Of a stretch of 64,000 nucleotides of DNA, positions 28,904-37,194 are shown piece by piece. Numbering within the stretch: the stretch's first letter is position 1; every line of letters begins with the position of its first letter. The stretch lies in IMG/VR virus record IMGVR_UViG_3300031857_000118, positions 1-64,000 of that record. One strand, 5' to 3'. Source of the DNA: a virus. A program made the translations under genes and the position numbers. Below the pieces are notes generated by a model. That model searched no databases. It saw only the letters and a list, made by a program, of their open reading frames with translations, and was not told the origin of the DNA.

Positions 28904-30999
28904 TGAAAAAAGTACTTTCTTCTCCTTTAGTTTCTGCTTCCAATAACATAGTTTCTTTTAGTGGAGATTCCTCAAGAAGACTAAAAGGAATTCAGAGAGA
29001 TGTTGTTGATTTCTCTAAGTTTTTAAACACTCAAAATAAAGAAATTAATAGAATAAAATTACCTGAAAAAAGAAAAATTAAAGAACTTGCGAACTTAAAC
29101 ATTGCTTCAAGTTTTGGTTCTCCTGGAAATTTATTATCATCTTTACTTGGAGGGGCACTTGATGTTGCTGGTTTTCTTGGTAATATGTTCCCCCCAAGAG
29201 GAAAAATGGGTGCTCCTCAAAATACAAGAGGATTGAGACCACCAAAACCAATAGTTTCTGGTTCTAAGTTACAATTTGGAGGACTCAAATCTGTAGGTAT
29301 TTTGAATGCAGTTTTTTCTGGATTGGATTTTGCTCAGGGATTGGCAGAGGGAGAAAGCACAGGTCAAGCAGCATCGGGAGCAGTGGGCAATCTTGCTGGT
29401 TCATTACTTGGTGGTGCCATTGGGCAAGCACTAATTCCAATACCTGGGCTTGGTTTTGTAATTGGAAGTATGGCAGGTGGATTTTTGGGTGGTTACACCG
29501 CAGATAGAGCATATGAACTTGCAACTGGTGGTGCTGGAGGTGTGTCTGGAAAAGTTGAAGAAAAACTAAAGGCACAAGAACAACAACAAAAGGCATCAGT
29601 TCAAGAAAGTGGATTTGGTGATGTAATAAACAGATTTAGTGACTCTGTAGGAAAGTTTGAAAACTTTGTCTATAAGTCATTTGCTTCTGTGGTAAATGGT
29701 GCCGCAGCTGCTGCTGGTTCTGATGAAATGATGTTGGATTACGGTTTAGACCCAGATGCAATTCCAGATGCTCCTGAAATTCCAGGAGAACTTCCAGATA
29801 TGACTGCTGAAGGTGGTCAAATGCCCAGCAAATATACTTCATCTCCTTATGGTTGGAGATGGGGAAGAATTCATAGTGGTGTTGATTATGCTATTACGGA
29901 AGGAACACCAGTAAGTGTGATTCAACCTGGTCAAGTAACATACGCACAATTTAATGATGGTGGGTATGGATATGCTGTACAAATTGCACATCCTGGTGGT
30001 TCTAGTAGTTTTTATGGGCACTTAAGTAAAATATCAGTCAAAGAAGGACAACAAATAGAACCTGGAACTGTAATTGGAAATGTAGGAAGCACAGGAAATT
30101 CTACGGGACCTCACGTTCATTTTGAAGTTAGACAAGGAAGTAAAAAATTAGAAATACCTACAAGTGAGGGAGATAAGTATTTTAGATTCGGTGGCAATGT
30201 AAAAGTCAAACCAAAGGCAGGAGTTTCGGGAGCAGGTTCTAATCCTTTTGTTTTAGAATTACACGCAGACCCAAATGCAAAAGGACAAAAGACAGGATTA
30301 ATCCCAAGCAATACCAGTCCAGATACTGCTGTTTCTCAAGCACTTGTTTCTAGTTTCGGGACTTATGGTAAAAATTTTAGAGGAGGATTGGGTGTTACAA
30401 ATAGAGGTGGAAATATTCTAGAGTCAGATATGGCATTAGGTGCTGAAGCAAATGCAAAAAGAATAGTTGAAGCAATGATGAAAGACCCTAAACGTGCATA
30501 TCATATTTTTGCAGGACACGCTGATGTAACAAAAGGTGAAACTGGTGCTCCTGGAGAAAAGGAATATAATTTAAAAACTGCTGAATTGGTTGAAAAATTA
30601 GCAAAAGCACAGAAATTAAATGTAATGTACCATAAATCTATTATTGCAAATGAAGCAAGTGATCCAAATTCAAATCTTTCCAGAATTAAAGCAATAATGG
30701 ATGCTTCAAAGAGACCTGGAATAGGAGGTCCAGATTTAACTCCAGAGGCAATTGCTGCATATCAATCTGGAATGATTCAAAATCTCCAACAATACCCTTC
30801 TTATAATCAACTACAACAGGTTACAACAATTATACCAATGATGATGAGTCCTCAAGGTGGAGGAGGACAACAAAAACCAGTCTTTATTCCAGTTGGAGGT
30901 GGTGGTGGAGGAACTGTAATTCTTCCTGGTCCAGATGAAGGACAACTGGTAAATAGTCTTATGAAGACTATGTTACTTACTAATCTGTCAGCAAGCTAA
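28903..30999 (+). CDS. tail protein with M23 peptidase and amidase-like domains
   Basis: The 698-residue product has an N-terminal helical region and a glycine-rich hydrophobic segment (about residues 160-205). An M23 metallopeptidase domain follows, with zinc ligands visible as HSGVD (H324, D328) and HVHFE (H404, H406). After it comes FVLELHADPNAKGQKTGLIP, typical of zinc amidase_3-like domains, and AYHIFAGHADVTKGETG. M23 enzymes cut peptide cross-bridges and amidases free the stem peptide. The gene directly follows the lysozyme-domain gene, so the two probably form the tail tip or hub that drills the cyanobacterial wall. The amidase-like reading is less sure than M23. Confidence 0.82.
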   Translation: MKKVLSSPLVSASNNIVSFSGDSSRRLKGIQRDVVDFSKFLNTQNKEINRIKLPEKRKIKELANLNIASSFGSPGNLLSSLLGGALDVAGFLGNMFPPRGKMGAPQNTRGLRPPKPIVSGSKLQFGGLKSVGILNAVFSGLDFAQGLAEGESTGQAASGAVGNLAGSLLGGAIGQALIPIPGLGFVIGSMAGGFLGGYTADRAYELATGGAGGVSGKVEEKLKAQEQQQKASVQESGFGDVINRFSDSVGKFENFVYKSFASVVNGAAAAAGSDEMMLDYGLDPDAIPDAPEIPGELPDMTAEGGQMPSKYTSSPYGWRWGRIHSGVDYAITEGTPVSVIQPGQVTYAQFNDGGYGYAVQIAHPGGSSSFYGHLSKISVKEGQQIEPGTVIGNVGSTGNSTGPHVHFEVRQGSKKLEIPTSEGDKYFRFGGNVKVKPKAGVSGAGSNPFVLELHADPNAKGQKTGLIPSNTSPDTAVSQALVSSFGTYGKNFRGGLGVTNRGGNILESDMALGAEANAKRIVEAMMKDPKRAYHIFAGHADVTKGETGAPGEKEYNLKTAELVEKLAKAQKLNVMYHKSIIANEASDPNSNLSRIKAIMDASKRPGIGGPDLTPEAIAAYQSGMIQNLQQYPSYNQLQQVTTIIPMMMSPQGGGGQQKPVFIPVGGGGGGTVILPGPDEGQLVNSLMKTMLLTNLSAS

Positions 31000-32312
31000 T
31001 GTCACAATCTGTAGCAGCATTTAAACCAAATTATTTTATCATACAATCATTAGATGGTAGCAAAAAAATTGATATTACCAATTCATTATTGTTTTTTGAT
31101 TACTTTGAGGATATTTTATCTCCTTGTATAACTGCTACTGCACAAATAGTTAATAGTACAAGTTTGTTTAATCTTTTACCAATTCGTGGTGGAGAAAAAG
31201 TTTCCATTAGTGTTGATACTGCATTTGGTGAATTTTTATTTGATGGTGATACTGCTTTTTATGTTTATAAGGTTAGCAATCTTGATGCACAAAAGTCAAG
31301 TGAAATGTTCACTTTACACTTAGTTTCTCGTGAAGGTTTGACGAATGATACTGTCAGATGTGAAAGAAAATATACAGGTAATATTCAAACTACAGTAACT
31401 AAAATTTTAAAAGATGTATTAAAAACTAAAAAATTTAAGAGTGAAAATATAGAAGGAACATCAAATGATTTTTCTTTTATTGGAAACAATAGAAAACCAT
31501 TTCATACTTTGACTTGGTTGGGACCAAAAGCAGTTCCTGCAAATGGTCAAAACTCTGGAACATCAGGTGGAGAGAATAGTGGAATCGCAAAAGGAACTGC
31601 AGGATTCTTATTCTATGAAAACAAAGATGGGTTTAATTTTAGAAGTATTGATAGTTTAGTTTCAAGCACTCAAATTCAAAACAATAGTGCCGATAAGGAA
31701 TCAATATATAATTATCAATATGCTCCAATCATTGAGAGTAATAATGTAGAAACAAATTTTAGAATTTTAAACTATAAGTATGAAAAGAATATTGATTTGA
31801 TGAAATCATTGAGAGTTGGTATGTATTCAAATAAAACATATTATTTTGATTTGTATTCAAACACTTTAGATATTTACAAATACACAGTGAAAGACCAAGT
31901 TAAAAATAAACTAGGTGCGTCTAAGAATATTGCTGTTTCTGATGAATTTGGAGATAGTATTAGTAGAATTATGTTTAAAATTTCTGATAGAGGAAATTTG
32001 AATAATGATGGAACTGTAAGTGGCAAGTCAAGAAGTGGTGCGGATATGTCAATGTCTTATTCTAGATATAATTTATTATTCACTCAAGCACTAAATATGG
32101 TTATACCTTGTAATATAAAACTGAAAGTTGGAGATATTATAAATGCACAATTTCCGAGAATCAAAAGATCGGATAATAAAGAAGCAGATGATGAGCAAAG
32201 TGGAAATTATTTGATTAAAGAATTGAGACATCATTTTGAAGGAAATCAAATGGTTACAAGTGTAAAATTAATTCGTGATAGTTACGGTCTTTACGGTCCT
32301 CAAAACGGGTAA
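30999..32312 (+). CDS. gp27-like baseplate hub protein
   Basis: The 437-residue product has the N-terminal beta domain of hub proteins (DITNSLLFFDYFEDILSPC with IVNSTSLFNLLPIRGGEKVS) and a C-terminal segment on tube-like contacts (PCNIKLKVGDIINAQFPRIK). This pattern is common to cyanophage hub proteins comparable to T4 gp27, which forms the trimer that links spike to tube. It lies between the hydrolase proteins and the gp5-like spike, as expected for a hub. Sequence identity with T4 gp27 is too low to assert by eye. Confidence 0.68.
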   Translation: MSQSVAAFKPNYFIIQSLDGSKKIDITNSLLFFDYFEDILSPCITATAQIVNSTSLFNLLPIRGGEKVSISVDTAFGEFLFDGDTAFYVYKVSNLDAQKSSEMFTLHLVSREGLTNDTVRCERKYTGNIQTTVTKILKDVLKTKKFKSENIEGTSNDFSFIGNNRKPFHTLTWLGPKAVPANGQNSGTSGGENSGIAKGTAGFLFYENKDGFNFRSIDSLVSSTQIQNNSADKESIYNYQYAPIIESNNVETNFRILNYKYEKNIDLMKSLRVGMYSNKTYYFDLYSNTLDIYKYTVKDQVKNKLGASKNIAVSDEFGDSISRIMFKISDRGNLNNDGTVSGKSRSGADMSMSYSRYNLLFTQALNMVIPCNIKLKVGDIINAQFPRIKRSDNKEADDEQSGNYLIKELRHHFEGNQMVTSVKLIRDSYGLYGPQNG

Positions 32313-32317
32313 GAAAA

Positions 32318-32527
32318 ATGGATTTACAACAATTCATACATACTATAAATGATGAATTGGGAAATTCATCATTAAATAAACAAAGAAAAAGATACTTAGA
32401 AGCACATTTGGAAGAACTTTTGGAATATCAAAAGAATAATCCAAATAATACTTTAATACCAAATGCATTAGAATTATTTTGCGATTTAAACCCAAACGCA
32501 CTGGAGTGTAGAATTTACGATGATTGA
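32318..32527 (+). CDS. 69-aa hypothetical protein
   Basis: The product MDLQQFIHTINDELGNSSLN continues with a helical segment (KRYLEAHLEELLEYQKNNPN) and a NALELFCDLNPNALECR end. It overlaps the gp5-like gene by eight bases. The layout recalls a small conserved cyanophage protein at this place between hub genes. Function unknown; it could be a hub chaperone. Confidence 0.7.
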   Translation: MDLQQFIHTINDELGNSSLNKQRKRYLEAHLEELLEYQKNNPNNTLIPNALELFCDLNPNALECRIYDD

Positions 32528-34733
32528 AGAATCTTTATTGAAATCCAATTACATTGGCAAAGATGGTTTTTATTGGTGGATTGGACAAGTAGCAAATCAA
32601 AATTCTTGGAAAAGTAAATCTCAGTTTTCAGAAGAAAAGGGTTCTGACGGTCAAGTGTGGGCAGCAAGATGTAAGGTAAGAATTGTTGGTCATCATACTT
32701 TTGATGGTAATGTTCTTCCTGATGATGATTTGCCTTGGGCACAGATTATGATGGACCCTGCTTTTGGAAGTGGTCAAGGTGGTATGGGAGCAACAATAAA
32801 TTTAAAGGGTGGTGAGACTTGCTTTGGATTTTTTATTGACGGAGATGATGCACAACAACCAGTCATAATGGGTCTTCTTCATCGTAGTGATGGTGTTAAG
32901 AATTTAATCTCAGAAGAGGTAATAGCAAAAGAAAAAAGTTCTCAATTCAAACCATTTACTGGACATCCTGGAAATAATATCCCAGCAACTCAAAGAAGTG
33001 CAAGAAAAGAAAAAGAAATTATTCCTGAAAATCCTCAAACAGAAACTTCTCCACTATCAACAAAAGACAAAGTAGATATTGCTTTTAATTCAAATGTTGG
33101 ATTTTACACTGGGACTACTCGTGTATTTCCTCAGTATGGAGATAGACTTCAATTTGATGCATCATCTATATGGCAAGTTGCGAAAAAAGCAGATGTAGAA
33201 ATTACAATACCTAATGGTTGTCAGAATGGATTAATCGGAGATATTTCACAAGCTCTTCAGAGCTTTATGGCAATTACAAATGGATTAGACCGATATTTAA
33301 ATGTTTATGTAGATACTGTATTAAATGAAATTGTAGATATAGGAAATCAAATTCGTAATACTGCTAGGTCTATACTTAGTATCGTAAAACTCATTATCAA
33401 TAATTTAAGAAATACAATTTTTAAATGTATTACTTGGGCATTTAGAAAATTAGTCGGTCTTGTTGTTCCACAACCCCAACAAAAGATTGTTTTGGAATCA
33501 ATGAAGAAAATTCTTGATGCAATTTTTTGTATTCTAGAAAAACTTCCATCAAGTCTTTTGGATTTTATTACAAATGCTTTACAGGATTTAGTAGATAGAA
33601 CAGTAAATGTCCCTCTTTGTGCAGCAGAAGAATGGACTGCTGGAATTCTTGCTAAACTAATGAATGCGATTGAAGATGCATTATCTGATATAATGTCTGG
33701 TATTAGTTGGTTGACTGGTGGATTAGGAACAATTTCTGGAATTTTAAATCAAGCAAGTTCTTTGGCATCTCAAATTTTTAGTTTTCTTCAATGCACTGGA
33801 CTTGCTTGCAAGAAACCACATACTTGGGCAGCAAAATTTGGACCAAGTGAAAAAGAAGCAGATGATTGGAAAAAAATGGTTAGTAATGTTAATGTGTTTA
33901 AAACTGCTGCTAAAGCAGGAAGTTCAATAGAAGTTTCTCTTCGTAATACTCCTTTATATTCTGCAACTGATACTTTTGGGTCTGGATTTGGTGGTTTGAT
34001 TGATAGAGCACTTAATAATGCATCTTGTGTGTCTAAAGTTCTTAATCCACAGAATCAGGATGATTTAATGAGAATGCCGATTGGAAGCAGATGGAAGACT
34101 TGTATACCTCCACAAGTTTATATTACTGGTGACGGAGTTGGTGCTAAAGCAATTCCAATAGTTGGTGATAATGGTAAGATTTTCTCTGTTCAAATTGCCA
34201 ACAGGGGAGTTGGTTATACAAATGGAACAACAGATGTAAGAATTGTTGATAAAAGTAATTATGGTTTAGGTGCAACTGCAAGAGTTGAGGTGAATGAAAA
34301 AGATGGTGGTATTGATAAAGTTATAATTCTAAATTCTGGTGATGGATATTGTAAAGGCAATGTTACAGCACCAGGAATAAGTTCTTCTATAACTGGCACA
34401 GTACCAGGAATAAGTTCTTCTATAACTGGCACAGTTACTGATGTTGTGGTAGATAAACCAGGATATGGATATACAACTGGGGATAAAATTACTGATGGTA
34501 AAAATACTTATGAACCAATTATTTCTCCTGGAAGTGGAGCAATTGTAGATGTTAAGTTGCCAACAAATATTATAGGAGAATTTAAAACCATTCCCACACT
34601 AACTATAAATACCAACACAGGAGTAGGAGCAGAACTCATTCCAGTTATGCAATTTACTCCAAATTATTCTTCAACAACTGGTGTTCCAGCAGTCTCTGGA
34701 ATCGCAGTAACCTCAGTGATAGATTGTGTATGA
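32520..34733 (+). CDS. 5: gp5-like baseplate spike protein with OB-fold domain
   Basis: The 737-residue product begins with an OB-fold-like domain typical of gp5 (GFYWWIGQVANQNSWKSKSQ, CKVRIVGHHTFDG, DLPWAQIMMDPAFGSG, FFIDGDDAQQPVIMGLLH). A long helical middle follows (about residues 240-430). The C-terminal region has repeated beta motifs with a GVGYTNG/PGYGYTTG pattern. No lysozyme catalytic motif is seen, unlike T4 gp5; wall-cutting domains are instead on the two upstream proteins. A perfect 33-base tandem duplication occurs near residues 618-639. Confidence 0.78.
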   Translation: MIEESLLKSNYIGKDGFYWWIGQVANQNSWKSKSQFSEEKGSDGQVWAARCKVRIVGHHTFDGNVLPDDDLPWAQIMMDPAFGSGQGGMGATINLKGGETCFGFFIDGDDAQQPVIMGLLHRSDGVKNLISEEVIAKEKSSQFKPFTGHPGNNIPATQRSARKEKEIIPENPQTETSPLSTKDKVDIAFNSNVGFYTGTTRVFPQYGDRLQFDASSIWQVAKKADVEITIPNGCQNGLIGDISQALQSFMAITNGLDRYLNVYVDTVLNEIVDIGNQIRNTARSILSIVKLIINNLRNTIFKCITWAFRKLVGLVVPQPQQKIVLESMKKILDAIFCILEKLPSSLLDFITNALQDLVDRTVNVPLCAAEEWTAGILAKLMNAIEDALSDIMSGISWLTGGLGTISGILNQASSLASQIFSFLQCTGLACKKPHTWAAKFGPSEKEADDWKKMVSNVNVFKTAAKAGSSIEVSLRNTPLYSATDTFGSGFGGLIDRALNNASCVSKVLNPQNQDDLMRMPIGSRWKTCIPPQVYITGDGVGAKAIPIVGDNGKIFSVQIANRGVGYTNGTTDVRIVDKSNYGLGATARVEVNEKDGGIDKVIILNSGDGYCKGNVTAPGISSSITGTVPGISSSITGTVTDVVVDKPGYGYTTGDKITDGKNTYEPIISPGSGAIVDVKLPTNIIGEFKTIPTLTINTNTGVGAELIPVMQFTPNYSSTTGVPAVSGIAVTSVIDCV
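34371..34436 (+). repeat. 33-base tandem duplication within the gp5-like gene
   Basis: Bases 34371-34403 and 34404-34436 are identical except for the last base, encoding PGISSSITGTV twice in frame. It appears recent because even synonymous sites match. Confidence 0.9.
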
Positions 34734-35314
34734 CAACTCCAGACCCACATTTAAGACAGACTGACCATTTTATAGAAGCTTGTGGAGTAGAAAGTCCTCA
34801 TAATGGGAAGATAGACTATTCTTGCACAACAAAAAAAGGTCAAGGATTTATCTATTATGAAAATGGTGATTTAGATATTGTTGCCGATAAAACATCAAAA
34901 GAAGTTGTCGGAAGAAAAATTACCAATGAATCTGAACCAGCAAAAATTATTCGTGCGGAAAATGGAGGAATAGTACTATCTGCACCCTATGGAACTGTTA
35001 CAATTGTTGCAGCAAACATTCGGTTTGTTGCTCTTGATGGAACAGGAGGAGGAGAGATTACATTTCAAGCATCTAAATTAATTCATCAAGACGCTCCAAC
35101 GGTCACTACACAAGGAACAAATACAACAACTGCAGCAGCAAATAATGCTTCAGTAACTGGAAGCACTGCATCTTTAAGTGCGAATACACAAGCAGAAGTT
35201 CAATCAGGAATAGACTCCGATAAGTCTTCTGTTTTGGGCAAAATATTAGATGCAATTACTAGGTTTAAAAATTTCTTTGCTTCCATTTGCTCTGATAATC
35301 CTGGAGGCAAATAA
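34730..35314 (+). CDS. spike needle-like protein (beta-helix)
   Basis: ATG 34730 (MTTPDPHLRQTDHFIEAC) overlaps the gp5-like stop by four bases. The 194-residue product has regularly spaced short beta segments (AENGGIVLSAPYGTVTIVAA, FVALDGTGGGEITFQASKLI), similar to the triple-stranded beta-helix at the C-terminus of T4 gp5. A threonine/alanine-rich end follows. A separate needle that completes the split spike is inferred from that pattern and the overlap. Confidence 0.6.
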   Translation: MTTPDPHLRQTDHFIEACGVESPHNGKIDYSCTTKKGQGFIYYENGDLDIVADKTSKEVVGRKITNESEPAKIIRAENGGIVLSAPYGTVTIVAANIRFVALDGTGGGEITFQASKLIHQDAPTVTTQGTNTTTAAANNASVTGSTASLSANTQAEVQSGIDSDKSSVLGKILDAITRFKNFFASICSDNPGGK

Positions 35315-36138
35315 TGGCAGATTTTACAGTTGCTAGCATTGGAGAAAAACTAATTGTAGGTCAATTGGATATGTCCTTTTTGACTGCTACTGCAGAAATT
35401 ACTCCGGGAACAGCAGTTATTAATGGTCCTTGTTATATTGGTTTGACCCCACAGATTGGAGTTGCAAGAGCAACTTGTATGATTGGACCACCAGTGCCAG
35501 GTCTTACTGTTCCTGCTTCTCTTGAAGTTTCTGGAATCGCAAATTTTGTTGGAGATACAAATACAATAGGAATTTCTAAATTTTTGGGTCTTGCTATGAA
35601 ATTAGCAGCAGATATATCTTCTGCTATAAAAGTCAATTCGGGAGCACACATTTCCACTGCAAACAAAGTAATTACTGGAAATCTCAATGTTACTGAAAAT
35701 GTAACCGCAGTTCGATATTTTGGAGATATTAGTGCTTGTGTCGGAAAAAAAAATTTTGATATTCCACATCCATCAAAACCAGGATGGAGACTAAGGCACG
35801 TTTGTATTGAAGGTCCAACTGCTGATGTTTTTGTGAGAGGGCAACTTGATAATAAAAATGTTATTGAACTTCCATATTATTGGAAAAATTTAGTTGATGT
35901 TGAGACCATTACTGTTCATCTTACACCAATTGAAATGCATCAAGAATTATTTGTAGATAAAATTGAGTGGGGAAATAAAATTTATATTAAAAATAATTCT
36001 GGTTCAGCAATTAAGTGTTATTATACTGTTTATGGTGAAAGAAAGGATACATCTAAAAATATTCCAGAATACGAAGGTACTTATGACGATTATCCAGGTG
36101 ATAATCGTGAATATGTTTTAAGTGCAATAAGGAGTTGA
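35314..36138 (+). CDS. virion structural protein with conserved C-terminal beta domain
   Basis: The 274-residue product has an N-terminal glycine/valine-rich region with PGTAVINGPCYIGLTPQIGV, followed by a short beta repeat (SGAHISTANKVITGNLNVTE). The C-terminal domain is KKNFDIPHPSKPGWRLRHVC with GNV-like NVIELPYYWKNLVDVETITV. The C-terminal domain resembles one seen in several phage and bacterial surface proteins. It may cap the needle or sit at the baseplate rim. Its start overlaps the preceding stop by one base. Confidence 0.65.
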   Translation: MADFTVASIGEKLIVGQLDMSFLTATAEITPGTAVINGPCYIGLTPQIGVARATCMIGPPVPGLTVPASLEVSGIANFVGDTNTIGISKFLGLAMKLAADISSAIKVNSGAHISTANKVITGNLNVTENVTAVRYFGDISACVGKKNFDIPHPSKPGWRLRHVCIEGPTADVFVRGQLDNKNVIELPYYWKNLVDVETITVHLTPIEMHQELFVDKIEWGNKIYIKNNSGSAIKCYYTVYGERKDTSKNIPEYEGTYDDYPGDNREYVLSAIRS

Positions 36139-36141
36139 TAT

Positions 36142-37194
36142 ATGCCAGTACAGGAAATTATTGATGAATATAAATCAGAAATTGTTTCACTGGATAATCA
36201 AGTAAGTTCTTTGGGTACTTTGGTAGATCCATTGCAATTGAAGATTAATCGTTTTATCAACCCTGTAGCACAACTTGATTTGGAAGTTTGCAATTTAACC
36301 GTAAAAATTAATCAAAAGATTTATGATATTGGAATTGTTGCAAACAATGCAAATGCTTGCGGATGTGGTTCAACTGCAACTCGTACAGAGGTCATTTATG
36401 ATAGTGTTGGTGCTATAGTCGGAGTTACAACAACAACTTACACTATTGGTAATTATTATTATTACGAACAAGTTAAAGCACATCGTATTAATGCAGAAAA
36501 TACTTCATATACTGGAACTGATCCCTATGGACCATATTTTGGAACTGACGGTTCTACAACTTTTACGACTGGAATAGGTTATGCTACCACTGTAAATGGA
36601 ATTGACAATGATTCCATTACAAGTTTAACAATCACAAATCCTGGTTATGGATACACACCAGGAACTTATTATCGTCAAGAATTAACTGGTGGAATAGGAA
36701 CTGGTGGACTTGTTGATATTATAGTAGGAAGTGGAGGGACAATAATTACTTCAGTGATTGTGAATAATGGTGGAACTGGATATCAAACTAATCAAAGTGT
36801 TGGTGTTCTTTCATTTCCTGGTGCATCTTTTAACATTTCCCGTGTAGGTTCTCCTATTCTTGGTGTTGGTACAGATACTTATATTGTTGCAAGTTCTGGT
36901 GTAGGAAGTGTTTTTGTTCCCACCGTATCCTCTGGAAATGTGAGTATTTGTTCCACATCTTGTGCGACATATTCATCTCAATTTACAATATTAAGTAATG
37001 ATTTGTCATCTCTTCGTGCGAAACGAGATAGTTTATTATCTGGAACCAATCATCTTAAAACAGAATCCAAAAAAATGTATGTACAAAGATATGGATTCGT
37101 TTTTGCACAAGGTGATTTAAATTCAAGAAAAAGTACGGTAAATAGTATTATAGGTACTTTATCTGATTCTACTTACGGCGATTATTTTGTATGA
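36142..37194 (+). CDS. virion structural protein, coiled-coil ends with beta insert
   Basis: The 350-residue product starts with a helical segment (IDEYKSEIVSLDNQVSSLGT) and ends with another (LRAKRDSLLSGTNHLKTESK). Between them lies a beta region with ITNPGYGYTPGTYYR and VNNGGTGYQTNQ, the same G-x-G-Y type turn found in the gp5-like protein and in the fibre proteins. A cysteine-rich spot (ACGCGST) is present. It overlaps the next fibre gene by four bases. No family is recognised. Confidence 0.65.
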   Translation: MPVQEIIDEYKSEIVSLDNQVSSLGTLVDPLQLKINRFINPVAQLDLEVCNLTVKINQKIYDIGIVANNANACGCGSTATRTEVIYDSVGAIVGVTTTTYTIGNYYYYEQVKAHRINAENTSYTGTDPYGPYFGTDGSTTFTTGIGYATTVNGIDNDSITSLTITNPGYGYTPGTYYRQELTGGIGTGGLVDIIVGSGGTIITSVIVNNGGTGYQTNQSVGVLSFPGASFNISRVGSPILGVGTDTYIVASSGVGSVFVPTVSSGNVSICSTSCATYSSQFTILSNDLSSLRAKRDSLLSGTNHLKTESKKMYVQRYGFVFAQGDLNSRKSTVNSIIGTLSDSTYGDYFV

